Shown here piece by piece: positions 41,642-49,704 of a stretch of DNA of 64,000 nt. The translations under genes were made by a program, and so were the position numbers. Source of the DNA: Pseudomonas nitroreducens (GTDB lineage Bacteria > Pseudomonadota > Gammaproteobacteria > Pseudomonadales > Pseudomonadaceae). The stretch covers positions 372,001-436,000 of the forward strand of contig NZ_JACHLI010000001.1 in the NCBI RefSeq assembly GCF_014204515.1, read 5' to 3'. The notes beneath the pieces are model-generated. The model was not told the DNA's origin, did no database searches, and saw only the letters and a list, made by a program, of their open reading frames with translations. Numbering within the stretch: position 1 is the stretch's first letter; each line of letters opens with the position of its first letter.

Positions 41642-42217
41642 ATGTCGACCGCAATCATCGCCAAGCCTGAGCCTTTCCAGTGCACTGACACCCACGAGGT
41701 CTTCTCGGAGATCACGGACTGCCTGCGCAGCCGTATCCGCCCGGTGTCCCTGGAGGAGGTGCGCGAGTACCTGCTCGAAGCAAGCTTGGACGCTCCCATC
41801 GAGCTGATTATTGAGACGCTCGAAGCCCTGGCTGAAGTTCAGCCCTTCCGCAAGGTCGAGGGCGGCCTCTGGGTTCACGACCACAGCTATAGCGCTCTGC
41901 ACCTGAAACGCGACTGGGTGTGGCCGCCCTATGTTCCCGGCTATTCATGCCTTGCAGTCGCGGTTGAGCCCACTGGCTGGCGACTACTCTGGCTCGACAA
42001 GGACGGCCACGTCTGTTCGCATCTGGATTTGAAGTACGCCAAGCAAGTACCTTCGCTGCCGACCATCGAATGGCCCTTCGAGGATGGTTACCTGGCGAAG
42101 GAAGATGATTTCTGGAACCTGAGCGTCTCGGCCGTCTTTGACTCCAACTTCGTTGTCTCCGACCCCGATGCGTTGCCCGAAGCGGCAACAACTACCGGCC
42201 TGCCCCAGGCCCACTAA
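41642..42217 (+). CDS. Hypothetical protein with possible winged-helix N-terminus, 191 aa
   Basis: FSEITDCLRSRIRPVSLEEV, then IELIIETLEALAEVQPFRKV and GGLWVH, resembles a winged helix-turn-helix with a short wing, as in many small bacterial regulators. The C-terminal half is tryptophan- and proline-rich (DWVWPPYVPGYSC, WRLLWLDKDG). The assignment rests on secondary-structure pattern only. It sits 39 bases after the Lar-like gene. Confidence 0.6.
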   Translation: MSTAIIAKPEPFQCTDTHEVFSEITDCLRSRIRPVSLEEVREYLLEASLDAPIELIIETLEALAEVQPFRKVEGGLWVHDHSYSALHLKRDWVWPPYVPGYSCLAVAVEPTGWRLLWLDKDGHVCSHLDLKYAKQVPSLPTIEWPFEDGYLAKEDDFWNLSVSAVFDSNFVVSDPDALPEAATTTGLPQAH

Positions 42218-42261
42218 TCCAGGCGGGCAGGGTGTCTGCCCCACACGGAGATAGCAAAGTG

Positions 42262-42468
42262 ATGACCAAACAAGAACTGCAAGGCAAGGAAATAACCCGC
42301 GCAGCGGTTGCCCGGATCGCCAGCATTGCCGGCGAGAGCTCCGCCGCCGCCCAGGCCATCGCGCACGCTGACGGCCTCAAAGCTCAAGGCCTCGATGTTG
42401 CCTTCTTTAACGTGGACGGTGTCTACGTTGTTCGCTCGAAGAAACCCAAGGCCGCAGCCCCGGCCTGA
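42262..42468 (+). CDS. Hypothetical protein, 68 aa
   Basis: ATG 42262 after ACGGAGATAGCAAAGTG. MTKQELQGKEITRAAVARIA, then an alanine-rich helix (SSAAAQAIAHADGLKAQG), a small beta pair (VAFFNVDGVYVVR) and a basic tail KKPKAAAPA. No family recognised. Seven bases before the next gene. Confidence 0.6.
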   Translation: MTKQELQGKEITRAAVARIASIAGESSAAAQAIAHADGLKAQGLDVAFFNVDGVYVVRSKKPKAAAPA

Positions 42469-42475
42469 GGAGTAG

Positions 42476-42745
42476 ATGATGTCAGACTACACCGCAGAGT
42501 GCGCTGAAGCGGGTATCGACCCGAAGGTGGTCGAACGCTACCGGAAGCGGCTCGAGAAGCTTCTTGCGGAGATGAACAAGGATGGCATCCAGGTCTTCGG
42601 CGGCGGCGATGGGTCGTCTCTGCGGCCGATCCATGGCGACGACATGATCTCGCGCCTGATCCTCGCCGACATCAACGCCTTCAACCTCGACGGTGGCGCT
42701 GGTGCTTACAAGATCGAGAGCGATGGACTCACACGCGGCGAATAG
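42476..42745 (+). CDS. Hypothetical protein, 89 aa
   Basis: Starts with two ATGs behind AGGAG. MMSDYTAECAEAGIDPKVVE leads into a helical, basic segment (RYRKRLEKLLAEMNKDG), then a glycine-rich turn FGGGDGSSLRP. The end is strand-like. Unrecognised. Same transcription unit as its neighbours by spacing. Confidence 0.6.
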   Translation: MMSDYTAECAEAGIDPKVVERYRKRLEKLLAEMNKDGIQVFGGGDGSSLRPIHGDDMISRLILADINAFNLDGGAGAYKIESDGLTRGE

Positions 42746-42778
42746 CCGCCCGCGCGCATTCAGGAAAACCTATTTCCA

Positions 42779-43300
42779 ATGATCCCCAGCGTCGACTACC
42801 GGGCAGCCCATGCGTTCGCCCTGGCCAACATCTCGGAACTTGCCGGCGATGTCCTTCACTGGCGCCAGCGCGCCAAGATGAAAAAGGCCGGCAAGCTCAA
42901 TGAGCTGGCCAACCTGTGCAAACCGTTCTCGGCCCTGGATGGCCACTTCAACGCCGCCCGCGACATGGTGATGAAGATCGCCCTGGAGCAGGCGATGGAT
43001 CAGCCCGTGGCCGGGCCGGTTGTCTCTCCGTACTCGATGCACGGCGACATCACCGAGCGCGAGCGGGACATGCGCGATCATGAATCCTACCGCCGGCTCA
43101 TGCCCAAGCTCGTACAGCTGGTAGATGCGGCAGGTCAAATGTCTGATCCCGAGCTTATCGCCTGGGAGGCCGCGCTGCCGTTCGATGAGCTGATCCAGTA
43201 CATCGGCATCACCCATGATCGAAACACGCTCAAGGCCAACGTCGACGCCGCGCGACGCACCCTTCGCTGCAGTGCAGGGGAGCTGAAGGCAGCTAGCTAA
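42779..43300 (+). CDS. Hypothetical helical protein, 173 aa
   Basis: MIPSVDYRAAHAFALANISE begins an almost entirely helical protein, with a basic patch (RQRAKMKKAGKLNEL) and ERERDMRDHESYRRLMPKLV. No cysteines of note and no membrane helix. Its last eight bases overlap the end of the convergent gene 43293-43898. Confidence 0.65.
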   Translation: MIPSVDYRAAHAFALANISELAGDVLHWRQRAKMKKAGKLNELANLCKPFSALDGHFNAARDMVMKIALEQAMDQPVAGPVVSPYSMHGDITERERDMRDHESYRRLMPKLVQLVDAAGQMSDPELIAWEAALPFDELIQYIGITHDRNTLKANVDAARRTLRCSAGELKAAS

Positions 43301-43898
43301 GGTTGCCTTCCGGCTCTGGATAGATGCTCTGTAGCGTTCCGTTCAGGAGTTGAAGTGCCAGGTGCAGGCCAGTGATGACGCTGCTGACGTAGACAATCTC
43401 GTCCACATACCCCTCCTGCGCTGGCGCCTTGGTCATCTCGACTTCGATGGCCTTCAGGTGTCTGCTGCCCGTTTCGATCCAGCTCTCGACTTGGTTCTCC
43501 AGCCCGTGGAGCTGTTCATCGGTTAGCGCAATCTCCTTCAGCAACCTCTCGTAGTATTGCGGCGACAGACGCACTAGCTTTGGGTTCTCGGCTATCTCGT
43601 AGGTGTTGAGCGCGTTGCCGCCGTACATGGTGTCCTGCAGCGCCTCATCGAGCTCGCCGCGCAGGTAGTGTGAGAGGATCAACACGCCGTCATAGCGTCC
43701 GTTGTAGCGTCTGCATTTTTCATCCTGGGGGACGCCACGCACAATGGCCGACACGCGCATGGCGCTGGCCATCCGGCCGATGTGGCCGGCGAGATCCTCG
43801 ATTGCGTAGATAAGCTGCACTCGCTGGTTGCCGCTGAGGTCATGCTTTACCAGGCGCTTTGCGTACAGGTTCTTGGTGAAAGGGCTGATGTACAGCAA
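43293..43898 (-). CDS. Hypothetical helical protein, 201 aa, TTG start
   Basis: The frame begins at TTG 43898, six bases behind CCAAGGAG, with no suitable ATG. MLYISPFTKNLYAKRLVKHD, then long helices (QRVQLIYAIEDLAGHIGRMA) and a C-terminal hydrophobic stretch VDEIVYVSSVITGLHLALQL. No known family. Convergent with 42779-43300, divergent from the membrane cluster at 44063. Confidence 0.65.
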   Translation of the reverse strand: MLYISPFTKNLYAKRLVKHDLSGNQRVQLIYAIEDLAGHIGRMASAMRVSAIVRGVPQDEKCRRYNGRYDGVLILSHYLRGELDEALQDTMYGGNALNTYEIAENPKLVRLSPQYYERLLKEIALTDEQLHGLENQVESWIETGSRHLKAIEVEMTKAPAQEGYVDEIVYVSSVITGLHLALQLLNGTLQSIYPEPEGNLS

Positions 43899-44062
43899 GG
43901 CACACTCCTTGGTACGAGCAATTTAGGTGCAAAGGAATCCGGTTCCAGATTCCGATGAAAGGTGACAATATATGTGAAATTGTGATGCCGGCAATCCGGT
44001 ATGCCCACTTTTCAGGGTGCTAAGCCATTCGCCGGCATGCCCTTGTTCAGGGAATGTCCTCT

Positions 44063-44362
44063 ATGTCCGCTTCGAAATCTGTGTGGCGACGGTTCTTCAG
44101 GAACCTTTTCCCATGGGGAATTTCCTTCTGCAAGGAGTGTATGGACTCGGAGCTGTTTGTCTTCTACGTGGCAGCCGCAGCTTTTGGGCTCGTATCCTGG
44201 GCGCTCGGCCAGATCATGATGTATGCCGGGATGCTGAGTCCCGACCTTGACGCTGCTTCTGCTTTCTCCGCAGGGATGGAGACGGCGGCTTTGATCTTCG
44301 TCGGCCTAATCGCTGTCGTTCGCTTTTTCAACTCGGTGGTGTCCTTCGATGAAAATCCGTAA
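44063..44362 (+). CDS. Small membrane protein of the RNLLPW group (M1)
   Basis: 99 residues, ATG 44063 behind CAGGGAA. SVWRRFFRNLFPWGISF is the N-terminal signature shared by several genes in this cluster. Two membrane helices follow (FVFYVAAAAFGLVSW; AALIFVGLIAVVRFF). The end, VVSFDENP, matches the 'I-C-x-(F/Y)-D-P' end of its paralogs loosely. Overlaps the next gene by 14 bases. First of an eleven-gene cluster. Confidence 0.7.
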   Translation: MSASKSVWRRFFRNLFPWGISFCKECMDSELFVFYVAAAAFGLVSWALGQIMMYAGMLSPDLDAASAFSAGMETAALIFVGLIAVVRFFNSVVSFDENP

Positions 44363-44570
44363 GCGCTCCTGCCGGCGCCGGCCTGTGCCCAGCTTCTACA
44401 AGGTCATCAGGCGTTTCTTCCTCTGTATGGGCGCTCTGTTCGCGCTCACTGTGGCGGTGATCCTTCAGTACGGTGCTTTCTCGCTGGTGTACGGGATGAT
44501 CAAGGAATCAAACAGTGGTGAGATCCCTTGTTTTCAGCGAAGCCATAGAGCTGCGGGTGCTTGTCGATGA
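44349..44570 (+). CDS. Small membrane protein (M2), 73 aa
   Basis: A very basic start (MKIRKRSCRRRPVPSFYKVI) and one membrane helix (FFLCMGALFALTVAVILQYG). The end is short and polar. Overlaps M1 by 14 bases and M3 by four (ATGA), so it is translated as part of the chain. It could be a truncated relative of the other members; no similarity firm enough to say. Confidence 0.58.
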   Translation: MKIRKRSCRRRPVPSFYKVIRRFFLCMGALFALTVAVILQYGAFSLVYGMIKESNSGEIPCFQRSHRAAGACR

Positions 44571-45013
44571 GCCTTTCACGATGGAGTGACGAGGGGAAAT
44601 GCCCCACCGTGAAGGCAAGCTTGCTGCAATTCTTGATCTCAACTCGATTCTGGTCGCGTGCCTTGAGGTCTTTCGCCTTTGTGGCTGGAGTGCTTTTCCT
44701 GGATTGGCTCCTAATCTGCATTCTGGCCACTGTGTTCAGGGCTGTCAGCTGTGCTGGCTGGTACTTCCCGTCATGTGATACCCCTATGGACTGGTTCGGA
44801 TTATCTTCGACCATTCTTGGCATTTTTCTAGCCGGTTTCTCTCTTGGCGCCTGGACTGTTGCCTATTGGTGTTGGCGCCTCTGGCGTTTTGTTGGGCGGA
44901 AGATCCATCGACTCATGATGGACGCCTTCCACTTCGAAGATCAGAAAACTGTATCCACGGCAGAGACTGCCCTGGAGCGCCTCAAGGGGATTGTGAATGA
45001 CCGTCAGCTGTAG
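44567..45013 (+). CDS. Membrane protein (M3), 148 aa
   Basis: ATG 44567 within the ATGA overlap. SLLQFLISTRFWSRALRSFA takes the place of the RNLLPW signature, then a hydrophobic helix (VAGVLFLDWLLICILATVF), a cysteine-containing loop, a second helix (LGIFLAGFSLGAWTVAYW) and a cytosolic end DAFHFEDQKT. Two-helix layout as in its neighbours. Overlaps M4 by 17 bases. Confidence 0.66.
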   Translation: MSLSRWSDEGKCPTVKASLLQFLISTRFWSRALRSFAFVAGVLFLDWLLICILATVFRAVSCAGWYFPSCDTPMDWFGLSSTILGIFLAGFSLGAWTVAYWCWRLWRFVGRKIHRLMMDAFHFEDQKTVSTAETALERLKGIVNDRQL

Positions 45014-45413
45014 CCTTGGGCGCATTGCCCGAAATTTCTGGCCCTGGCTTTGTGCTGTGATGCCTGGCTTCCTGGCCAAGGCAGGTAAGGGCATCTTCTG
45101 GGTTGCTTTCTACATGACCACTAGCGCCTGCATTCCAATCCTGGTGTTCGTGCTTGTCGATTGGAGCCTGTCTGGAAATCTTCCAGAAACCTGGAACAGT
45201 CGTTCTTTGCTTCAGATGTACGGCTTGGGCTGGAGCTTTATGCTGATGGCCGTGGTGGTGTTGATTGTCGCCGCAGTCGTTATCGCAGGCCCTTGGTACT
45301 TGCTCTATCTGATCATCAGAGAAATTTGCGCTTTCGATCCTGAGGGAGCGGAGCCGGTAGGTTCTGGTGATGGTGGTGATCAATCTGGAGCCGAGAGCCA
45401 TGACCGAAGCTAA
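44997..45413 (+). CDS. Membrane protein of the RNLLPW group (M4), 138 aa
   Basis: SLGRIARNFWPWLCAV gives the group signature at residues 6-21. Helices: VAFYMTTSACIPILVFVLV and FMLMAVVVLIVAAVVIAG. YLIIREICAFDPEG is the group C-terminal motif, followed by an acidic-polar tail. Overlaps M5 by 14 bases. Confidence 0.72.
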   Translation: MTVSCSLGRIARNFWPWLCAVMPGFLAKAGKGIFWVAFYMTTSACIPILVFVLVDWSLSGNLPETWNSRSLLQMYGLGWSFMLMAVVVLIVAAVVIAGPWYLLYLIIREICAFDPEGAEPVGSGDGGDQSGAESHDRS

Positions 45414-45777
45414 GTGCACACCGGGCCGTTTCACTCGAAATTTGCTGCCTTGGGCACTTGGAGTCGTGGTGATTCCTCTCTGTCGAAAGGTCATCGCAAA
45501 GTGGAAGCCCTGTCTCCTGGTGTTGCTGTTCCTACTCGGTTCGTACTGCTCCAGCAAGTGCCTCATCTGGCTCGATCAGCTACCGCCTCATGACGACCTG
45601 CATTGGATACCTGGTCTGTTCCTGGACATCGCTAACGGAGTGGTGCCTTTCATGTTGATCTGCTTTCTGGCGCTGTGTTTGATCTTGGGCGTTCCTGCTT
45701 TGGCCAGGCGTGCCTATCGAGGCCTCAGGGCCTTGGCTGAGTCGATCTGCAATTACGACCCAAAGGGGTCGAATTAA
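45400..45777 (+). CDS. Membrane protein of the RNLLPW group (M5), 125 aa
   Basis: From ATG 45400. TPGRFTRNLLPWALGV is the best example of the signature. Helices: CLLVLLFLLGSYCSS and VPFMLICFLALCLILGV. It ends with RALAESICNYDPKGSN, the fullest form of the C-terminal motif. Paralog of M4. The upstream in-frame ATGs lie in M4 and are rejected. Confidence 0.72.
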   Translation: MTEAKCTPGRFTRNLLPWALGVVVIPLCRKVIAKWKPCLLVLLFLLGSYCSSKCLIWLDQLPPHDDLHWIPGLFLDIANGVVPFMLICFLALCLILGVPALARRAYRGLRALAESICNYDPKGSN

Positions 45778-45833
45778 CCTGTCGCCGGCATAGGCTGGCG
45801 ACATCCATTCATCATCGATAGGAGATCGGCAGG

Positions 45834-46265
45834 GTGAGTGATCCGAAAAAAGCGGCCAGTAATGCTTCGAACCAGTGCACTGCTTCGCTGTTTTTCCGCA
45901 AGTTGATCCCATGGCTCGTGACTGAGATGCGAGGCGAGCTTGGGCAAAAGCTGAAGTTTTTCGTGAAAATGACAGGGCTTTTTGCAGGAGGCCTCACCGG
46001 GCTGTTCCTTGGCCTTGCCGTTGCAGCGTATGCGATTGGCTGGATCTGCGCTTGGATCGGCTACCCGTTCAACCTCCTGTACCCAGGCCGCAGCCCAAGC
46101 TACAGAGATATCATGTTGCTGGGTCTCATCCTCCTGATCATGGGTGTATCCTTGTTCATTGGTATCAAAGGGCTCATCGGAAGGTTGATCGAGTGCATTC
46201 GCGCACTGCGCCGGTTCGCAGCAAAGGTCTGCTCCTACGGCTCGAAGGAAGGTGCCGGCGCATGA
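45834..46265 (+). CDS. Membrane protein of the RNLLPW group (M6), 143 aa
   Basis: GTG start behind GGAGATCGGCAGG. SLFFRKLIPWLVTEM is the signature form here. Two strong helices (GGLTGLFLGLAVAAYAIGW; IMLLGLILLIMGVSLFIG) and a cytosolic end RRFAAKVCSYGSKEG. Its TGA overlaps the start of M7 (ATGA). Confidence 0.72.
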   Translation: MSDPKKAASNASNQCTASLFFRKLIPWLVTEMRGELGQKLKFFVKMTGLFAGGLTGLFLGLAVAAYAIGWICAWIGYPFNLLYPGRSPSYRDIMLLGLILLIMGVSLFIGIKGLIGRLIECIRALRRFAAKVCSYGSKEGAGA

Positions 46266-46761
46266 GTTACCTCAAGTCTAAGTTCCTCGACCTGGTGCAT
46301 GTCATGCGAAAGCACTGTGTGCTGTCCTGGGGGGCTTCTACCTGGTCTTCTCGTACCCGCTCGGCTCCGTCCTCTACGAACATGGGCTGTGCATCTTCGA
46401 TCCTACGGGCATCCAGGCCTTTCGGTCACAGATGTCAGATGCAGGCAGAGTTGCTGTAGCCTCGTACTTCATGGGCCACCTGGTTTTGTCCTCAATCGTC
46501 ACCGTGCTCCTGTGCATATACTGGTTCATCACGCAGCGAGGCCCGGCAGTAGAGCTGAAGTGTGAAGGCCCGCCGCTCTATGGGCGCGACTTTCGTTTCA
46601 ATGGCCAGGGCCTGGTTTTTGAGGGCGAATGGGCGGCCGGACACACCAATGCTGATGCGTACTCTCAGCGAGCCAGCATCGGCGCCCCTGTGGCAAAGCA
46701 CACTCGCCGGGCGCCGCCGGCACTAGATGACGAGACTGATGTTGGAGGCGCGCATGCGTAA
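46262..46761 (+). pseudogene. Membrane protein gene (M7) broken by a frameshift
   Basis: ATG 46262 opens MSYLKSKFLDLVHVMRKHCVLSW, but this frame then runs into meaningless sequence and stops at 46459. From the G run at 46329-46334 the -1 frame reads GGFYLVFSYPLGSVLYEHGL, a plausible membrane helix, and continues openly through YFMGHLVLSSIVTVLLCIYW to TAA 46761. One more G (seven instead of six) would join the two parts. Either a mutation, a sequencing error in a homopolymer, or slippage. The downstream frame could start alone at ATG 46432. Confidence 0.7.
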
Positions 46762-47164
46762 GGCTCAAGCTGCTTCCGCCATGGTTGAACTGCTTCTCGC
46801 AGTCCTGGACTGGATGACCAGCCGTCTGTGCCTGCTGGTGCGTCTGGCGTTCCAACTCCTGATTGCCGTCCTGTCCCTGGCGGTCAGCTTTGTAGCTGGT
46901 CTCACCCTGTTTTTAATCCTGGGTCTGCAGCTCCATTACCTCGGAAAAACCATCGTTACCTTCAGGCCAGGAGCCTTCAGTCACTTCCACTCATCGCTGG
47001 CCGCAAAACTCGTTCCGGCTATGGCTGATGGTGCTGTGGTGGCTGTTTGTCTGGTTGCGGCCGCCGGCATTGGCTACTTCCTGTATCGCGACTTCTCCAA
47101 CTACACCAATGACCCGTCAAGGCGTTACGACGTCCTCAAGGGATTGGTAGGGCGTAGACGATGA
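46754..47164 (+). CDS. Membrane protein (M8), 136 aa
   Basis: ATG 46754 lies five bases after GGAGG and overlaps the end of M7; the upstream ATGs at 46727 and 46739 lack this site. Hydrophobic helices at LLVRLAFQLLIAVLSLAVSF (long, perhaps two) and AVVAVCLVAAAGIGYFLYR, then a soluble end NDPSRRYDVLKGLVGRRR. No known family. Confidence 0.68.
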   Translation: MRKAQAASAMVELLLAVLDWMTSRLCLLVRLAFQLLIAVLSLAVSFVAGLTLFLILGLQLHYLGKTIVTFRPGAFSHFHSSLAAKLVPAMADGAVVAVCLVAAAGIGYFLYRDFSNYTNDPSRRYDVLKGLVGRRR

Positions 47165-47550
47165 CCGGGGTGCCTCTTCGTCGGCATCTTGGGGACTGGG
47201 CGTCCACGCGCTTTCGCCAGGGTGCCCATGGCATCGCCAGGGCGGTGATGTACCTGGCGCTCCTGGTGGGCGGTGCTATCGCCACCCTGGCGGTGATCGC
47301 CATGGTGGGCTGGTTGGTTTCCCTCTCGGGCATCACCGTGCTGCATGGCAATGACCTGTCGATCCTGCAGGCGCACCTGGGCCTGCCTGGGCATCTGATC
47401 CAAGGGGTTTTCCTGGGCACCGCCATTTTTTCGTTGCTTGGACTGGCCGGGCTGATCGGCTGGCTGATTTTCCGAGCCATCAGGTTGTTTTCCGCCGGGC
47501 GCGAAAAGGCGTTTCAACCCAACCTGGCTGCCCATAGGAGCGCGCCATGA
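47161..47550 (+). CDS. Membrane protein (M9), 129 aa
   Basis: Starts in an ATGA overlap with M8. A basic N-terminus (MTGVPLRRHLGDWASTRFRQ), then two helices (VMYLALLVGGAIATLAVIAM; LLGLAGLIGWLIFRAIRLF) and a basic cytosolic tail. Two-helix plan as in the rest of the cluster. Also overlaps M10 by four bases. Confidence 0.68.
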   Translation: MTGVPLRRHLGDWASTRFRQGAHGIARAVMYLALLVGGAIATLAVIAMVGWLVSLSGITVLHGNDLSILQAHLGLPGHLIQGVFLGTAIFSLLGLAGLIGWLIFRAIRLFSAGREKAFQPNLAAHRSAP

Positions 47551-47849
47551 TCTGGAATTTCTTTGTCGTGCTGGCCCGAGTCATTTACCAGCTGGCCCAG
47601 CTTGGTGGTTTTCTGATCGTTGCCCTGTTGATGCCTGGCTGGGTCATGGGCCAGGTTGGGTGGGAGATCGTAGGCTACGAGAGCATGAACGAGTCGGGCA
47701 GGGCGGTGAGCCACCCCACGCTCCTGCTGGCCATGATCAACAGCATGTTTGTCTGCGCCGGGGGCATGTTCCTGTTCTTTGTTGGCCTCGAAATGGCCAA
47801 GGAACATGCGGCGGCAAAGGCCAAGAGAGAAGCCGCCGGAAATTCGTAA
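47547..47849 (+). CDS. Membrane protein (M10), 100 aa
   Basis: MIWNFFVVLARVIYQLAQLG starts straight into a helix (GGFLIVALLMPGWVMGQ); the second is INSMFVCAGGMFLFFVGLEM, followed by a charged tail KEHAAAKAKREAAGNS. ATGA overlap with M9. Unknown function. Confidence 0.68.
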   Translation: MIWNFFVVLARVIYQLAQLGGFLIVALLMPGWVMGQVGWEIVGYESMNESGRAVSHPTLLLAMINSMFVCAGGMFLFFVGLEMAKEHAAAKAKREAAGNS

Positions 47850-47921
47850 TCGGAGCTAAATTGCCGGTTACAGTCGATTTCTGCGTTACAACACGCACTT
47901 TATTGCCGATTGAGGATTTCC

Positions 47922-48320
47922 ATGGGCTCCCGCAACGCAGTATCGCTTCGCCGCCTGCTCGCTAATTTCCTCCCCTGGTGGGGCACTCAGCTGAAGAAGT
48001 CCTGGCGTCGCCAGCAAGAATCCTACCGGGCGTTTAGGGACTCCGGGGAAGCACTTCTGTGCATTGCGCTGTTCGCCCCGGTCGTGATCTTGATGCTGGC
48101 CATGTTCGGTTATGTCCTTGGCCAGGCAATCGGGGAGTTCGTCTACAGTGTCGGCGTGTTGGTGCTGGGCCGGCCTCCCTTTGACTACACCTTGACGATG
48201 CTGCGCGCCGTGGGGTCGCTCGTCATGCTCGGTGGTCTTCTGCTGTTCCTTATGGTGTTCTTGATCGCCATCGGGCCACGCCCTTCGGAAATCGCCAAGG
48301 ACATCTGCGATTTCCGATAA
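47922..48320 (+). CDS. Membrane protein of the RNLLPW group (M11), 132 aa
   Basis: ATG 47922 behind TTGAGGATTTCC. SLRRLLANFLPWWGTQLKKS is the signature; two helices (EALLCIALFAPVVILMLAMF; VMLGGLLLFLMVFLIAIG) and a short end EIAKDICDFR matching the 'IC-x-(F/Y)' motif. Last gene of the cluster, 72 bases after M10. The following gene, hipA, has its own promoter. Confidence 0.72.
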   Translation: MGSRNAVSLRRLLANFLPWWGTQLKKSWRRQQESYRAFRDSGEALLCIALFAPVVILMLAMFGYVLGQAIGEFVYSVGVLVLGRPPFDYTLTMLRAVGSLVMLGGLLLFLMVFLIAIGPRPSEIAKDICDFR

Positions 48321-48331
48321 TCCGCGCTTTG

Positions 48332-48360
48332 TTGCTGATTAGGTCGGGTTGAGATAGAAT
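48332..48360 (+). promoter_or_regulatory. hipA promoter, TTGCTG-17-TAGAAT
   Basis: TTGCTG (48332-48337), 17 bp, TAGAAT (48355-48360), 36 bp before the hipA ATG. Predicted start near 48367, within the inverted repeat at 48361-48389. Confidence 0.7.
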
Positions 48361-48393
48361 AACCAGCATTAAAGAGCTGATTGCTGGTTTTTT
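48361..48393 (+). promoter_or_regulatory. Terminator-like hairpin / inverted repeat in the hipA leader
   Basis: AACCAGCA (48361-48368) and TGCTGGTT (48382-48389) form an eight-pair inverted repeat around a 13-base loop, followed by six T (48388-48393) and then ACC-ATG. It lies between the -10 and the start codon and no ribosome site is visible. It can be read as the operator of the antitoxin or as an attenuator. Confidence 0.6.
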
Positions 48394-48396
48394 ACC

Positions 48397-49704
48397 ATGA
48401 CCGAGCTTCTCACGATCCAGGCCTTTGTTGGCGGTGAATGGCGCGATGCCGCGAAGATGGCCGTGCTGAACCCTGCAAAGGTTGAGGAAGGCCGGGTAAG
48501 TGTTGGTTACGAGCTCGAGTACGGTCTCGACTTCCCGGATTCGATCTTCGAGCCTGCGTTAACCCTGAACATGCCGGTGTCGTTCAACACCGTGGATACC
48601 CTCGGTTATCCGGCTTTTGTCTACGACATCATCCCCGCAGGAGCAGCCAGGAAGTCTCTGGAGGCACGTTTTGGCGGGGATAAGCCCGATGGCATGGACA
48701 TGGAGTTCTTCCTGCTGCGCCGCTGCACTCCGGCCCCCATCGGGAACCTGCGTGTGAAGGAGTCTGTGGAGTCTCTCGCTCCAGGCCTGGTGGAGGCCTT
48801 CACACGCCAGGAGGTTGTAGACAGAACCAACGCCTTCCTCGAATACGCTTACGAAGCTGGCGCAGCACTCGGTGGAGCCACCGGGGCACAAGGTCAGGCT
48901 CCCAAACTGGTGATGACCGAAGGCCTCGATGGCGCGCTCTACGCCGATGCGATGATTCCCGACGAGCAGGTGGCACGCCATTGGCTCATCAAGTTTGCCC
49001 GCAACAAAGTGACTGAGCGTGACAAGGACATTCTGCGCACCGAGTACCACTACTACCGCGCCATTGCCGAGCTTGGGCTCGAAACTGTACCGGTGGATGG
49101 GCTGGCGCTGGAGGAGGGCAGGAACCCCAGCCTCTGGATGCCGCGCTTTGATCGCCGCGTTGTTGACGGCGGGGTGGAGCGCTTGCCGCTTGAGTCGGTG
49201 TACTCGGTTTGCAACGTGACTACTCCTGGTGCGTACATGCAGCACGAGGTCGTCATCCGGACGCTGGTGGCACACTGGCAGAACAACGGGCAAGGGGATG
49301 AGGTTGATGACCTGATCTTCGAGTACGTTCGCCGCGACCTGCTCAACCGTATCCTGGGCAACTCCGACAACCATGGCCGGAACACGGCGATCATCCGTGA
49401 AGCTGAAAGATTCAGGCTGGCGCCGATTTATGACCTCGCGCCAATGATCTTGGATGAAGAGGGCGTCACACGCGTGACCAAGTGGCACTACGAGCGCGTT
49501 GCTGCCCCGATGTGGGAGATGATTTGCGCAGAGCTTGGTGATTTAACCCAAGCCGATGTCCTGTACGGTCGCCTGGTTCAGGCCGCGCATGAATTTCGCG
49601 CGTTGCCTGACCTTCTCGCCGGCATTCCGGAGGGCATCCGCGCCGCCGCGTCCTTGCCTCTAAACAACCTCGATGCACGCCTTGCTGAATGGGGCCTGAT
49701 ATGA
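48397..49704 (+). CDS. hipA: HipA-family serine/threonine kinase toxin
   Basis: 435 residues, near the length of E. coli HipA (440). The N-terminal subdomain contains 'G-x-VSVGYELEYGLDF'. The kinase domain has GAQ at 163-165, the ATP lysine in WLIKF (K199), the catalytic loop GNSDNHGRN (321-329, with D324 and N329) and the metal-binding aspartate in IYDLAPM (D346). All expected catalytic residues are present. E. coli HipA phosphorylates glutamyl-tRNA synthetase and causes persistence; the target here is unknown. It overlaps the antitoxin gene, which is downstream instead of upstream. Confidence 0.88.
   Translation: MTELLTIQAFVGGEWRDAAKMAVLNPAKVEEGRVSVGYELEYGLDFPDSIFEPALTLNMPVSFNTVDTLGYPAFVYDIIPAGAARKSLEARFGGDKPDGMDMEFFLLRRCTPAPIGNLRVKESVESLAPGLVEAFTRQEVVDRTNAFLEYAYEAGAALGGATGAQGQAPKLVMTEGLDGALYADAMIPDEQVARHWLIKFARNKVTERDKDILRTEYHYYRAIAELGLETVPVDGLALEEGRNPSLWMPRFDRRVVDGGVERLPLESVYSVCNVTTPGAYMQHEVVIRTLVAHWQNNGQGDEVDDLIFEYVRRDLLNRILGNSDNHGRNTAIIREAERFRLAPIYDLAPMILDEEGVTRVTKWHYERVAAPMWEMICAELGDLTQADVLYGRLVQAAHEFRALPDLLAGIPEGIRAAASLPLNNLDARLAEWGLI

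Noticed and set aside
41642..42217. Calling the winged-helix-like protein a transcription factor
   Set aside because: The pattern is only of secondary structure and the C-terminal half is unusual. Left as hypothetical.
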